Positions 1 to 8,664 of a stretch of 64,000 nt of DNA are shown one piece after another. Positions within the stretch are counted from its first letter, which is position 1, and every line of letters starts with the position of its first letter. The DNA is from Acetobacter sp. (lineage in GTDB: Bacteria; Pseudomonadota; Alphaproteobacteria; Acetobacterales; Acetobacteraceae): assembly GCF_022483985.1 (NCBI RefSeq), contig NZ_JAKVME010000002.1:310001-374000 (forward strand), read 5' to 3'. The notes beneath the pieces are model-generated. The model saw nothing but the letters and a program-made list of their open reading frames with translations. It did no database searches and had not been told where the DNA came from. The position numbers and the translations under genes were made by a program.

Positions 1-1
1 T

Positions 2-814
2 CGTCTGTTTGTCGATGGGCTGCTTCAGTTCGGCAATCTCAGCGAGGATGAGCGTGTGTCCATCTCCAGCACGCTGGAAATGCGTGGACGGTCTCTGGAA
101 GACACGCTGACGGAGGCGTCCTCCCTGCTGTCGGGGCTGTCGCAGGCGGCCAGCCTCATCCTTGCGCCGAAAGGTGAGGGGGCGGTGAAGCATATCGAAT
201 TCGTGGCTCTGGGGGGAAACCGTGCGCTCGTCGTGCTTGTCGGCGCTGACGGGCAGGTCGAGAACAGGGTGATCGAAACACCGGCAGGGATGCCGCCTTC
301 CACCCTGACGGAAGCTGCAAATTACCTGAATGCCCGTCTGACGGGTCGCACGCTTGTCGAACTCAGGGCACGGGTGAATGACGAGATGGAGGCGGACCAG
401 ACCCAGCTCGATCAACTCGCCACGGAGGTTGTGGCCAGCGGTCTGGCGACCTGGAGCAATGAGGGGCGGGGCGGCACGCTGATCATCCGTGGGCAGGGCA
501 ATCTGTTGACAGATATTACGGAGATTGAGCGTCTTTCGAGCATTCAGCGCCTGTTTGAGCGTCTGGAGAAGCAGGACGCCATGTTGCGTCTTCTGGAACT
601 GGCCGAGAATTCTGACGGTGTCCGGATTTTTATCGGCGCGGAGAGCGGACTGTTTGGCGCGTCCGGCATGTCGATGGTTGTGGCACCAGCCCGGAATGAA
701 GCCAGACGGATTGTGGGCGCCATCGGAGTCATCGGACCGACGCGGATCAATTACGGCAGGATCATTCCGGTCATCGACTATACGGCCCGTGTGATCGGAC
801 AGATGCTAGGGTAA
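2..814 (+). CDS. hrcA: HrcA heat-inducible transcription repressor, C-terminal part (5' end outside window)
   Basis: The open frame enters from the left edge and gives 270 visible residues of a family usually about 340-360 long, so the N-terminal winged-helix domain lies outside the window. What remains looks like the HrcA dimerisation/GAF-like region: a middle part with the pattern FVALGGNRALVVLV, and a C-terminal stretch VVAPARNEARRIVGAIGVIGP followed by NYGRIIPVIDYTARVIG, which is the characteristic HrcA ending. HrcA represses groESL and dnaK-type heat-shock operons by binding CIRCE operators in the cytoplasm. The apparent internal GTG at 56 is not the true start because the frame is open upstream. 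No grpE follows; the next gene is on the other strand. Confidence 0.9.
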   Translation, partial: RLFVDGLLQFGNLSEDERVSISSTLEMRGRSLEDTLTEASSLLSGLSQAASLILAPKGEGAVKHIEFVALGGNRALVVLVGADGQVENRVIETPAGMPPSTLTEAANYLNARLTGRTLVELRARVNDEMEADQTQLDQLATEVVASGLATWSNEGRGGTLIIRGQGNLLTDITEIERLSSIQRLFERLEKQDAMLRLLELAENSDGVRIFIGAESGLFGASGMSMVVAPARNEARRIVGAIGVIGPTRINYGRIIPVIDYTARVIGQMLG

Positions 815-1030
815 CGGATTACAGCCCTCCGCCTGAGGGTCGATAATTTAAAAAGGCTGTTTCTGACAGTTGATTTTCCGATGAGGCCCGAAGGGGCTTT
901 TCGGACGGGGAAATGACCGTCCGTTTTGCGTCGATAAAATAGGAAGATCGCGCAGAGTTACTGCTGTTGTCTTCCGTTTTTGGAACATGTCATCCGGATT
1001 GATGCGGATGACATGTTTCTGATGTCGTGC

Positions 1031-1576
1031 TTATTTGGCCTGCGCTTCGTAGCCGAGAAGCTTTGTCTTGAGATCGACCGCGAGTTTTGCCAGATCCGCG
1101 TTGGTGGAAGCGCTGTTGCCTGCATCAATCGCAGCGCTCGTGGTCTTTGCGCTGCTTGCAAGATAGCGCGCATAGGCCCTGTCAAATGCGGAGCCGTGCA
1201 GATGCTGCATCTGACTTATGAGCTTCTGATTTTGTGCTGAAGGCTTCGCGACCAGTGTTGCCTTGCCGGTTGTCGCCAGTGCGGTCAGCTTGTCATGATT
1301 ATCGGTGAGGTCTTTCGCGATTGTTTCGCCGAGTTGCGCGATATCGTTCCGGGCAGCGTTGGTTTTGGCGAGGCTGGCCAGAGCGATGTGGGTCAGATCC
1401 ACGTCATTGATCTTTGCGGCCAGATTTGTGTCCGCGACAGAGAAGGGCGCTGCCTCTGTCAGCGCAGGTAAAGGAGGCGCGGGCGGCTGGCCTGGATTCA
1501 TGCAGGCGCTCAGGGAGAAAAGTGAAATGATGAGAGAAGAGCAGGCAAGCACCTGATGACGGGACGGAAACAACAT
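1031..1576 (-). CDS. DUF4142-type lipoprotein
   Basis: This 181-residue protein has an N-terminal signal sequence ending in the lipobox LSAC at about residues 22-25, so it is probably a lipoprotein of the cell envelope. The mature part (DTNLAAKINDVDLTHIALASLAKTNA and later AFDRAYARYLASSAKTTSAAI, quoted in pieces) matches the helical DUF4142 family, predicted to be a ferritin-like four-helix bundle of unknown function. An AGGAG lies about 12 bases before the chosen ATG; a TTG three codons earlier sits too close to that site. It stands alone, convergent with hrcA. The family call is confident; the role is not known. Confidence 0.7.
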   Translation of the reverse strand: MLFPSRHQVLACSSLIISLFSLSACMNPGQPPAPPLPALTEAAPFSVADTNLAAKINDVDLTHIALASLAKTNAARNDIAQLGETIAKDLTDNHDKLTALATTGKATLVAKPSAQNQKLISQMQHLHGSAFDRAYARYLASSAKTTSAAIDAGNSASTNADLAKLAVDLKTKLLGYEAQAK

Positions 1577-1589
1577 GATCAGCAAATTC

Positions 1590-1870
1590 TCCTTTGACCG
1601 CAGGCAGTGCGTGACTGCCCGGAGTCTCAGACAAACATAGTAAAGGACGTCAATGCCAGTAGTGTCTGATGGAGAGAAAAAGGCAAGACAGGTGGGGAGA
1701 TACGCATTCCCGGTTTTTGTAAGCTATTGGGCATGGACGGAGGCGTGACGGGATCGCAGGGTAATATTCTTCCAGCGAAGTTTTAGAACGCGGGTCAGAC
1801 TGGAGGTGATCCAAATGGAACTGTTGAAATCCGGGCGATTGCAGCGTTTTCCATGAGCAGGTGATGAAGG
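1590..1870. other. intergenic stretch without a supported gene
   Basis: Between the start of the DUF4142 gene and the next plus-strand genes nothing large is convincing. The one notable element is a near-perfect Shine-Dalgarno, GGAGGTGAT at 1802-1810, five bases before an ATG at 1815 that opens only 13 codons (MELLKSGRLQRFP). It may be a leader ORF or chance. Minus-strand frames here have low-complexity composition and no recognisable domain. Confidence 0.35.
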
Positions 1871-2005
1871 ATGCATCCCATGGCTCTTCATCAGAGCGTT
1901 TTTCCGATTTCTTGCTTTGTATGCGAAGAACACAGTAACGTAACGGCCCTGCGCGTCTTGCTTGAAGCGTTTTGGACACGGTGTGAGGATAGTGAAATAA
2001 AATGA
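1871..2005 (+). CDS. possible 44-residue small ORF overlapping the next gene
   Basis: An ATG preceded by GATGAAGG opens 44 codons whose TGA overlaps the ATG of the downstream lipoprotein in an ATGA arrangement, a typical sign of translational coupling. The lipoprotein itself has only a weak ribosome site (GAGG 13 bases upstream), which coupling would help explain. The product is small and contains three cysteines (FPISCFVCEEH and, further on, TRCED). No family is recognised. It could equally be a non-coding 5' region that happens to be open; the overlap is the only positive evidence. Confidence 0.3.
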   Translation: MHPMALHQSVFPISCFVCEEHSNVTALRVLLEAFWTRCEDSEIK

Positions 2006-2601
2006 AGTGTCGTACCTGGGGTTTGTTTGCGGTCGCCTCACTCTCTGTCAGTTTAAGCGGTTGCGGATATTTTGATTCGCGTGCCGCCCACAAGGCGCAG
2101 ATCACGATGATCGGGATGACATCCTACGATCTACAGGCCTGTGCCGGTCTGCCCTCAAGCACCAAGCAGCTTAATGATACGACGCAGATATTCACCTACA
2201 CTGGCACGCAGGCGGCGCCGAGCTATGGGGGGTCCACCATTATTCCGGTTGGTGACATCGCAACACTCGTGAACACACTGGGCGGCGGCGGGGGCAACGG
2301 TTGTACGGCTGTGGTCCGTCTGGATAATGACCGTGTGTCCGATGTTCACTATACGGGTAACGATGATGAAATGATCGGCACGGACGGTGTCTGCTCGATC
2401 ATCACCCGTGGATGCGCCCGTCAGCCGGAAGGCACGATGCAGCCTTCCGCTGGTGGCGTCTTCGGGCCGGTTTCAGCCTTCCACCCGCCGAGAACACCAC
2501 AGCAATCCACTTCTGCGACCTATTCCAAGCAATCCGGCAATGCCGTGCTGAATACCGAGAAAAACTCTGCCGCGCCCGCTATCGTGCCGCGCACCCAGTA
2601 A
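2002..2601 (+). CDS. lipoprotein with BamE/SmpA-like features
   Basis: The protein is 199 residues and starts with a short signal peptide ending in the lipobox SLSGC at about residues 17-21. The mature part runs ITMIGMTSYDLQACAGLPSS, then a predicted beta segment QIFTYTG, a Gly-rich loop, and CTAVVRLDNDRVSDVHYTG. This order (helix with IG-motif, G-x-P turn, strands with y-x-y and a final v-x-v-x-y) resembles the small BamE/SmpA fold of outer-membrane assembly lipoproteins, but similarity is only at pattern level. The C-terminal 60 residues are Pro/Ser/Thr-rich and probably disordered. The function is inferred only as envelope-associated. Confidence 0.6.
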   Translation: MKCRTWGLFAVASLSVSLSGCGYFDSRAAHKAQITMIGMTSYDLQACAGLPSSTKQLNDTTQIFTYTGTQAAPSYGGSTIIPVGDIATLVNTLGGGGGNGCTAVVRLDNDRVSDVHYTGNDDEMIGTDGVCSIITRGCARQPEGTMQPSAGGVFGPVSAFHPPRTPQQSTSATYSKQSGNAVLNTEKNSAAPAIVPRTQ

Positions 2602-2690
2602 CTCCGCAGATCTGACAAATCTGGCTGACGCCATGAGGGGAGGGGGAATGTTGCCGAGGCAGCATTCCCCCTCTCTGTTTAGAGGCGCTG

Positions 2691-3137
2691 TCAGTGTCTT
2701 TGTGCGTTTGGCGTGGCCCATGTATGTCGAGATGCCTGAGAAAACGCCTTGTCCGTGACCCAGCGCAGGGTTGTCCGGCCTTCTTCCTGCGTCAAAAGCC
2801 CTGCATCCACATCCTTCCCGACCTTCAGGGACGCAAGATCTATTTGCAGAAGAAGGTTGGACTGCGTGCCCATGGCTTCTGGCCCATAACGAAGGTGCGC
2901 CTGATAGATGCAGTCGAAGCGTTGATAGGCTGTGCCTTTTGCAAAAGGATATTGGGCAAAACAGTCTGAAACAGCGGCGTGCATCTCTCCCTTGCCGTGA
3001 TCATCCACACATCCCGACAACAGCATGAACGCTGAGAGCGTGAGCAGAGACCGTGTCCATAGAGCAACGATCCGATGCGGCGGATGCGTGCTGTTCCCGG
3101 AATGGGTAGATCGGGCTGTTGCGGAAAAATGTCTCAT
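2691..3137 (-). CDS. small hypothetical lipoprotein
   Basis: A 148-residue reading from ATG 3137 has a hydrophobic stretch (SLLTLSAFMLLSGC) ending in a lipobox at about residues 39-43. The n-region before it is unusually long (about 25 residues, Ser/His-rich), so the true start may be further in at a non-ATG codon. The mature part contains SDCFAQYPF and RFDCIYQAHLRYGPEAMG, with two cysteines that could form a disulphide. I do not recognise a family. No good ribosome-binding site was seen for any ATG. Confidence 0.5.
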   Translation of the reverse strand: MRHFSATARSTHSGNSTHPPHRIVALWTRSLLTLSAFMLLSGCVDDHGKGEMHAAVSDCFAQYPFAKGTAYQRFDCIYQAHLRYGPEAMGTQSNLLLQIDLASLKVGKDVDAGLLTQEEGRTTLRWVTDKAFSQASRHTWATPNAQRH

Positions 3138-3405
3138 GGTCTGGAGCGTTATTTCAAAGGCGCGGCAAGGAACGGGGAGAGATAGAGAGACTGGCTTCGG
3201 AATGCCATAGATACCCCTGTTCTGATGAAGACAGGCCATGACGATTACACAATCAGCATGCGCAGGAGTTGCAGGCGGCAGCGGCTATGCCTATTAGCGT
3301 CCCACTTACCGCAGTAGGCGGTTGTGTTTGAATCTGCGACGGCTGATTGAGGTCAGCAACTCTTCAGCCGCACAAGCCGCTCACTATCTTCCGGGAGATG
3401 CCTTC

Positions 3406-3633
3406 ATGAGCACGATTTCGACAAGCGAGATTTCACGCCTGCAAACGACCCTGCGCCGTCTGCTGGGAGCCAAAGGGCTGAGCGTCAATGCGCCGCCGCG
3501 TCCGGGCCTGTCCGTGGAACTGGCGGTGGACGGCGAGGTCATCGGCACGATTCACCGTGACGATGATGAGGGCGAAGTCTCCTACGCCATCAATATCATC
3601 CTGCTGGAAGAAGATCTGCCGCCAGCGGCTTGA
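3406..3633 (+). CDS. DUF3126 family protein
   Basis: The protein is 75 residues; the ATG at 3406 is chosen because GGGAG lies eight bases upstream and the family begins close to this point. It opens with a short helix (ISRLQTTLRRLLG). The rest is a small beta-rich unit including VELAVDGEVIGTIHRDDDEG and EVSYAINIILLEEDL, which is the pattern of DUF3126, a short cytosolic family restricted largely to Alphaproteobacteria with no known function. A strong intrinsic terminator follows directly at 3654-3690, so it is probably a single-gene unit. Confidence 0.7.
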   Translation: MSTISTSEISRLQTTLRRLLGAKGLSVNAPPRPGLSVELAVDGEVIGTIHRDDDEGEVSYAINIILLEEDLPPAA

Positions 3634-3653
3634 GACGGACAGGCTGAAACAGA

Positions 3654-3690
3654 AAAACCTCCGACCCATCTCTGACGGGCCGGAGGTTTT
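3654..3690 (+). terminator. intrinsic terminator after the DUF3126 gene
   Basis: The inverted repeat AAAACCTCCG ... CGGAGGTTTT encloses a 17-base loop and ends in a T run. It is symmetrical enough to act in both directions and lies between the DUF3126 gene (+) and the converging DUF2939 gene (-). Confidence 0.7.
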
Positions 3691-3739
3691 CAGGCATGTC
3701 CGCCGACGTTTCCGCCTCGGCAGTCGTATGACGCTTCTG

Positions 3740-4357
3740 TCAGGCCTTGTGCTGGATGACCGAGGCTTCCATGACCGGATGGTGGATCGCTGTCGGGAAA
3801 TCCACGCGGGTCAGTTTCCACTGCCAGCGTTCGATGCGGAGCTGAACCCGTAACGGGGTTTCGTTCTCATGTCCCGGAAGCACAACCTGCGCTTCAAAGC
3901 TGTTGGCGGACGTGAAGCGCACGAGAGCATGGCTGACGGCGGCCAGAACGGTGCCGGTGTTGATCGGAGCAGGGTTCGACGCCATGGCCTGATCGATCAC
4001 GTTCCCCAGATTGGCCTGTGTCACGCGGGTATCGACAGCATTGGACACGATGTTTGTCGCGAAGGACGTTCCGAATTCTGGCAGTTCGTCAGACACCTCG
4101 GTCGCCGGACCTATATTGAGGCCATTCAGCACCTGTTCCTTGATGGAGGCGTCAAGAGACGACCAGTTGATCGTGTGTCCCAGCGTGACCATGTCGTGGT
4201 TTGAGACGGCGCCCGCAATCGTCCAGAGCGTCATGAAAGGCGAAAGGGCGTAGAGAGCCAGGGACATGGTGAGGGAGGTAAGGCAGATGACACGCGCCCG
4301 CTTCCGCGCGGGGCAGGCCCAGGCATCGGAATGGGGTGTTGTATCTGCGGCATGCAT
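3740..4357 (-). CDS. DUF2939 family membrane-anchored protein
   Basis: The 205-residue protein has one hydrophobic segment near the N terminus (CLTSLTMSLALYALSPFMTL, about residues 24-43). A soluble domain begins WTIAGAVSNHDMVTLGHTIN and then WSSLDASIKEQV; this 'trans-membrane segment, then short helical repeat of a residue-pair switch' layout is typical of DUF2939. The C-terminal half is beta-rich (VRFTSANSFEAQVVLPG, LRIERWQWKLTRVDFP). ATG 4357 is preferred over one seven codons earlier because AGGAG sits seven bases before it. It is probably anchored in the inner membrane facing the periplasm; the role is unknown. Confidence 0.65.
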   Translation of the reverse strand: MHAADTTPHSDAWACPARKRARVICLTSLTMSLALYALSPFMTLWTIAGAVSNHDMVTLGHTINWSSLDASIKEQVLNGLNIGPATEVSDELPEFGTSFATNIVSNAVDTRVTQANLGNVIDQAMASNPAPINTGTVLAAVSHALVRFTSANSFEAQVVLPGHENETPLRVQLRIERWQWKLTRVDFPTAIHHPVMEASVIQHKA

Positions 4358-4497
4358 GGCGGCGCTCCTGCTATCCATGGTAAGGACTGTATCATACGCA
4401 ATGCAGTCATGCAGTTAAGGTTTGTTGGCAATGACCGCAATCACGAAAAAGTGATCTCACTCTTTTTGTCGATTTCCCTGAATGACCGGAAAGACTC

Positions 4498-5262
4498 ATG
4501 CCCCTCGACCTGACGGAAAACGAAATACAGAGGTACTCGCGTCACATCCTGCTGCCGGAAATCGGCGGTACGGGGCAGGTGCGTCTGCGTGATTCTTCCG
4601 TTCTGATCGTGGGCGCCGGAGGTTTGGGGTCGCCGGTCGCCTGTTATCTGGCGGCGGCGGGTGTCGGGCGGATCGGGATCGTTGATCATGACCGGGTCGA
4701 ACTCTCCAACCTCCAGAGGCAGATTCTGCACACCACGGATCGGGTCGGCATGAGCAAGGCGGTCTCCGCCGGGCAGACTCTCCGGGCGCTCAATCCCGAA
4801 ATCTGTATCGAGACGCATGAAACACGGCTGACGGCTGACACTGTCGCGGAGCTTGTCTCCCGCTACGATCTTGTGTGCGACGGATGCGATAATTTCGAGA
4901 CGCGCTATCTGGTCAACGCCGCCTGTGTGCAACAGCGCAAAACGCTTGTGTCGGCAGCCGTGCTCAGATTTGACGGGCAGCTTTCCACCTTCCGTCCCCA
5001 TCTCGGCGGCCCCTGCTACGAGTGTCTGTTTCCACGCGCTGGCGAGGACGGAGGAACGCCGAGTTGCGGCGATGCTGGTATTTTCGGTGCGGTGACCGGT
5101 GTGCTTGGAACACTTCAGGCGACGGAAGCGTTGAAGGAGCTATTGAATCTGGGCGAGTCCCTCGCGGGCAGGCTGCTGCTCTGGGATGCGCTGGCAACGC
5201 GGTTCACGACCATCAGCATTCCACGAGACCCGGACTGCCCGGTCTGCGGCAAGCAGGACTGA
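4498..5262 (+). CDS. moeB: molybdopterin-synthase adenylyltransferase (MoeB/ThiF/HesA family)
   Basis: This 254-residue E1-like enzyme activates the C terminus of a ubiquitin-like sulphur carrier (MoaD or ThiS) by adenylation, for molybdopterin or thiazole synthesis. The nucleotide-binding loop GAGGLGSP is at 39-46, followed by DHDRVELSNLQRQ and the conserved DGCDNFETRY at 128-137. Four cysteines form the zinc site (C173, C176, C247, C250), and C190 in PSCGDAG is at the position of the family's catalytic cysteine. There is no rhodanese domain, so it is the short bacterial form. The next gene follows one base after the stop. MoeB is favoured over ThiF, but motifs cannot decide it; no other cofactor gene is nearby. 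Confidence 0.85.
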   Translation: MPLDLTENEIQRYSRHILLPEIGGTGQVRLRDSSVLIVGAGGLGSPVACYLAAAGVGRIGIVDHDRVELSNLQRQILHTTDRVGMSKAVSAGQTLRALNPEICIETHETRLTADTVAELVSRYDLVCDGCDNFETRYLVNAACVQQRKTLVSAAVLRFDGQLSTFRPHLGGPCYECLFPRAGEDGGTPSCGDAGIFGAVTGVLGTLQATEALKELLNLGESLAGRLLLWDALATRFTTISIPRDPDCPVCGKQD

Positions 5263-5263
5263 C

Positions 5264-5680
5264 ATGACGAGAGCAGACACGATAACAGACACGTCCGGGC
5301 GCGTATTCGAGAAAGATTTCGCGTTTCTCCTTTGTGACAACGATTTCAACCGGTTGCATGTGGCGTTCATGCTGGCGGCTTCGGCGCTGGCCATGAATCG
5401 GTCCGTGATCATCTTCGCAACCGGACCCGCTGTCCTGACGCTCTGTCGGGAGACGGAGGCGTTGTGGGAAAAGGAAGAGCGTCAGCTTGCCATGCAGGGT
5501 GTCGCGACCCTTGGCACGTTACGTGATGCGCTTCTCTCCATGGACGCAAGGCTGCTCGTGTGTGAGACCGGACTCCGGCGTACGGGAAAGGGAGCGGGCG
5601 ATCTGATCGAGAAAGTCGAAGTGGTTGGAATGCCTACTTTTCTTGATCTTTCCGCCGGGTATAAACTGGTCACGTTCTAG
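5264..5680 (+). CDS. DsrE/F-like protein
   Basis: The ATG lies one base after the moeB stop, so the two genes are co-transcribed and probably translationally coupled. The product (138 residues) begins with a strand FAFLLCDNDFNRLHVAFMLA, then SVIIFATGPAVLTL, and has one cysteine in DARLLVCETGL. This Rossmann-like layout and the conserved central cysteine resemble the DsrE/DsrF/YchN family of small sulphur-transfer or sulphur-trafficking proteins. Partnership with a sulphur-carrier-activating enzyme fits that reading. Specific function is inferred from context only. Confidence 0.65.
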   Translation: MTRADTITDTSGRVFEKDFAFLLCDNDFNRLHVAFMLAASALAMNRSVIIFATGPAVLTLCRETEALWEKEERQLAMQGVATLGTLRDALLSMDARLLVCETGLRRTGKGAGDLIEKVEVVGMPTFLDLSAGYKLVTF

Positions 5681-5899
5681 GGAAGTTCCACTGAAACACA
5701 GGCTCAGCGGAATTGCTCCAGCTCGTTGTTCATCGGGCCTGTCCGCTTCCTCCTGCGGGTTGGGCAGGGGCTGTCTTTTTTCATGCGGTCAGGTCGTTCT
5801 GCCTGATCGTGATTGGTTCACATCGCATCAGGGTATTTCTGTGACGGGAATCCACGAACCTACTTGCCCACCGGCTCAGCTCTTGGCACGGATGCGGGC

Positions 5900-7009
5900 A
5901 TGAAAACATCCATCCCCCTGCGCGTCGCCGCAACACTTGTGACTGTGGCAGCAACCCTGTCGGCAACTGCCGTCGCGTACGCCGCCACAGCGGACCAGCC
6001 TGCGCATCACCATAAGAGCCATGCCGCGACGGCTCACAAGGCAGCCAAAAAGGCGACGCATACGGAAGCCCATTCTGACAAGGCGCAGAAGGGCCACCAT
6101 GCCGCGGAGGTGAAAGCGCACGGCACGGCTACGGCAGCGCATCACAGGAAGCATGAGGCGGCTGCGGCGACCAGAGAGGAAGCGCCGCACAAGGGCAAGA
6201 CGACGCATAAGGCCCATCCGGCAAAGCATGTGCCTCATGGTGCGGCGCCGGCTGGCGCAGTCCGTCCGGTTCCCGCTCCGGCTGCTCTGCCTGCGGAGAC
6301 CAATCCGACAGCGCCGCCTTCGCCGGATGATGCGTCCGCCGGTTCAAACATCAATGGACAGGACCCGACGAAAGGCAGCAATACCGGTCTGCCATTGCCT
6401 CGTTTCGCGGCCCTGCGGGCGGACGATGTGAACATGCGCGCCGGTCCGGGCCAGCGTTATCCCATTCAGTGGGTCTATCATCGTCGCGGTCTGCCGGTGC
6501 AGATCGAGCGGGAGTTCGATGTCTGGCGTCTGGTGGAAGATTCTGACGGCGTAAAAGGCTGGGTCCATCAGGCCACGCTCATAGGTTCGCGTGACTTTGC
6601 GATTCCGTCTCTGCCGGGCACGACGCCTCCTGCCGCTGAAACCGAAGCCAAACCCGCAGCGGACGCCGCTGTCGGGGGCAGTGCGGATGGGCAGAAAGCA
6701 GAGGCGCAGAAAGCCGGGACACAGAAGGCAGAGGCTCCGGCGGCCAACAGGCACACTGAATCCAAGATCATCAGCCGTGTCTCCACCAGCGCTGATGTGG
6801 CGAAGCTGCCCGGCGCGGTCATCCTTCATTCTTCGGCTGACAACGAATCTGCGGCCGTGGCTGTGCTGACGCCGGGCACCGTTGGAACCATCAAGGCCTG
6901 CGCATCTGGATCGTCATGGTGCAAGGTTGCGGTGCAGCGTTATGAGGGCTGGATTCACCGTTCCCAGATGTGGGGAATCGGACCGGACGAGGCCTATCCG
7001 CCATCCTGA
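5900..7009 (+). CDS. secreted bacterial SH3-domain protein
   Basis: This 369-residue protein has a Sec signal peptide at about 1-28 (ending VAYAAT). A highly charged low-complexity segment rich in His, Lys and Ala follows (about 30-125), then a Pro/Ala linker. Two SH3-like domains follow: one reads VNMRAGPGQRYPIQWVYHRR ... KGWVHQATLIG, the other AVILHSSADNESAAVAVLTPG ... YEGWIHRSQMWGI. The phrases 'NMRxGPG' and 'GW(V/I)H' are hallmarks of the bacterial SH3 (SH3_4/DUF1058-like) family, usually cell-wall or periplasmic binding modules. The His/Lys-rich stretch could bind metal or anionic polymers. An ATG 29 codons earlier is in frame but would bury the signal peptide. Confidence 0.8.
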   Translation: MKTSIPLRVAATLVTVAATLSATAVAYAATADQPAHHHKSHAATAHKAAKKATHTEAHSDKAQKGHHAAEVKAHGTATAAHHRKHEAAAATREEAPHKGKTTHKAHPAKHVPHGAAPAGAVRPVPAPAALPAETNPTAPPSPDDASAGSNINGQDPTKGSNTGLPLPRFAALRADDVNMRAGPGQRYPIQWVYHRRGLPVQIEREFDVWRLVEDSDGVKGWVHQATLIGSRDFAIPSLPGTTPPAAETEAKPAADAAVGGSADGQKAEAQKAGTQKAEAPAANRHTESKIISRVSTSADVAKLPGAVILHSSADNESAAVAVLTPGTVGTIKACASGSSWCKVAVQRYEGWIHRSQMWGIGPDEAYPPS

Positions 7010-7122
7010 AGCTGTGATCACCCTTTTTTGTCCGGCAGGAAGCGATGCGTGGTGATCGGATGACAGGTCTCCTTCGTTGAGTCAGTCTCGGGACATCCGG
7101 CTCGCAACAGGAGACTGCAACC

Positions 7123-8556
7123 ATGGTCGTCGCTCAGTGCCGCACGAAAATCGTGGCCACACTCGGACCTGCTTCCTCAACACATGAGGTGATCAGGGGG
7201 CTGGCGCTCGCTGGCGCGGATGTTTTCCGGTTCAATTTTTCCCATGGCACGCACGACGATCATGCCGCCCGTTACCGGATCGTGCGGGAGGTCGAACTGG
7301 AAGTCGGACGGCCTCTCGGCGTTCTGGCGGACATGCAGGGTCCGAAGTTGCGGGTGGGTCGCTTTGCGGACGGGAAAGTCCTGCTGGAAACGGGTCGGCC
7401 CTTTCGGCTGGATCTCAGCGAAACGCCGGGTGACGCTTCACGGGTCGGCCTGCCGCATCCGGAAATCATTTCCGTGGCGAAGGAGGGTTCCATCCTTCTG
7501 CTGGACGACGGTAAGCTGAAGCTTGTCATCAGAAAAGTCGGCGACGATTTCCTCGAGACGGAAGTTCTGGTGGGTGGGCCGCTCAGCAACCACAAGGGGG
7601 TGAATGTCCCGGACCTTGTGCTGCCCATTCCCGCCCTGACCGCAAAGGACAGGGCCGACCTCGCCTTCGCGCTGGAGATGGGAGCGGATTTCATCGCCCT
7701 GTCCTTTGTGCAGCGCCCGGAAGACGTGCTGGAAGCGCGGGAGCTGGTGCAGGGTCGCGCCTGGCTGGTGTCCAAGCTGGAAAAACCGCAGGCGCTGGAC
7801 AATCTGGCGGCCATCCTCGACGCCTCCGACGCGGTCATGGTGGCGCGGGGTGATCTCGGCGTGGAACTTCCGCCGGAGGTCGTGCCGCTGGCCCAGAAGC
7901 GGATCATCCGGGAGGCGCGTCTGCTCGGCAAGCCGGTCATTGTGGCGACGCAGATGCTTGAAAGCATGATTGCGGCCCCGACCCCCACCCGCGCCGAAGC
8001 CTCGGACGTCGCTACCGCTGTTTTTGATGGTGCTGACGCCGTTATGCTCTCCGCCGAGTCTGCGGCAGGCCAGTATCCGTGTGAAGCCGTGACGATCATG
8101 AACCGGATTCTGGAGCAGGTGGAATCAGATGAAGGCTGGCGGATGATCATGCAGGCCAGCCGCCTCGCTCCCGAGCATTACATTGCCGACGCCATTGCCC
8201 ATGCCGCCCAGCAGGTCGCCACGACGCTGGGGGTTCCGGCCATTGTCGCCTACACCCATGCTGGCCCGACGGCTCTGCGCATCGCCCGTGAGCGTCCCAT
8301 CGCCCGCGTCCTCGGCCTGACGCCGACCATTGCCACCGCGCGGCGGCTGGTTCTGGTCTGGGGGGTGCAGTCTTTCGTCACGCCTTCCGACAAACCGGTC
8401 CGTGATACGGAAGCGATGGTGTCGCTGGCGCTGGAAGCGGCGCTTGAAAGCCATGTCGCCGGTCCGGGAAACATGATCGTCATCACCGCTGGCGTGCCAT
8501 TCGGGATCAGCGGATCGACGAACACAATCCGGGTTGCGAAAATTCCTGAAGCCTGA
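7123..8556 (+). CDS. pyk: pyruvate kinase
   Basis: This 477-residue enzyme converts phosphoenolpyruvate and ADP to pyruvate and ATP in the cytosol. It starts with TKIVATLGPASS and the substrate region VFRFNFSHGTHDDH. The metal/PEP-binding segment MVARGDLGVELP falls at about 238-249 and PVIVATQMLESM at about 271-282. The C-terminal effector domain is present. An AGGAG nine bases before the ATG supports the start. Acetic acid bacteria often lack phosphofructokinase, so here it would mainly serve the lower half of glycolysis and the pentose phosphate or Entner-Doudoroff routes (family knowledge, not visible here). Confidence 0.95.
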   Translation: MVVAQCRTKIVATLGPASSTHEVIRGLALAGADVFRFNFSHGTHDDHAARYRIVREVELEVGRPLGVLADMQGPKLRVGRFADGKVLLETGRPFRLDLSETPGDASRVGLPHPEIISVAKEGSILLLDDGKLKLVIRKVGDDFLETEVLVGGPLSNHKGVNVPDLVLPIPALTAKDRADLAFALEMGADFIALSFVQRPEDVLEARELVQGRAWLVSKLEKPQALDNLAAILDASDAVMVARGDLGVELPPEVVPLAQKRIIREARLLGKPVIVATQMLESMIAAPTPTRAEASDVATAVFDGADAVMLSAESAAGQYPCEAVTIMNRILEQVESDEGWRMIMQASRLAPEHYIADAIAHAAQQVATTLGVPAIVAYTHAGPTALRIARERPIARVLGLTPTIATARRLVLVWGVQSFVTPSDKPVRDTEAMVSLALEAALESHVAGPGNMIVITAGVPFGISGSTNTIRVAKIPEA

Positions 8557-8664
8557 AGTGATCCCTTCACCCTCTGGTCCCGGCCGAAGGGGAAGGGTAA
8601 AGAAGATGCAATAAACGGATGTTCCGTTTCCACAGCGACTTACGCAGGCGACTTCAGGCACGGC

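Noticed and set aside
1650-2105. 151-codon minus-strand frame in the intergenic region
   Set aside because: Low similarity to any protein pattern, no signal peptide or domain and no ribosome site; the overlapping plus-strand lipoprotein is better supported.
7272-8150. 292-codon minus-strand frame over pyk
   Set aside because: Ser/Arg/Thr-rich mirror of a complete pyruvate kinase.
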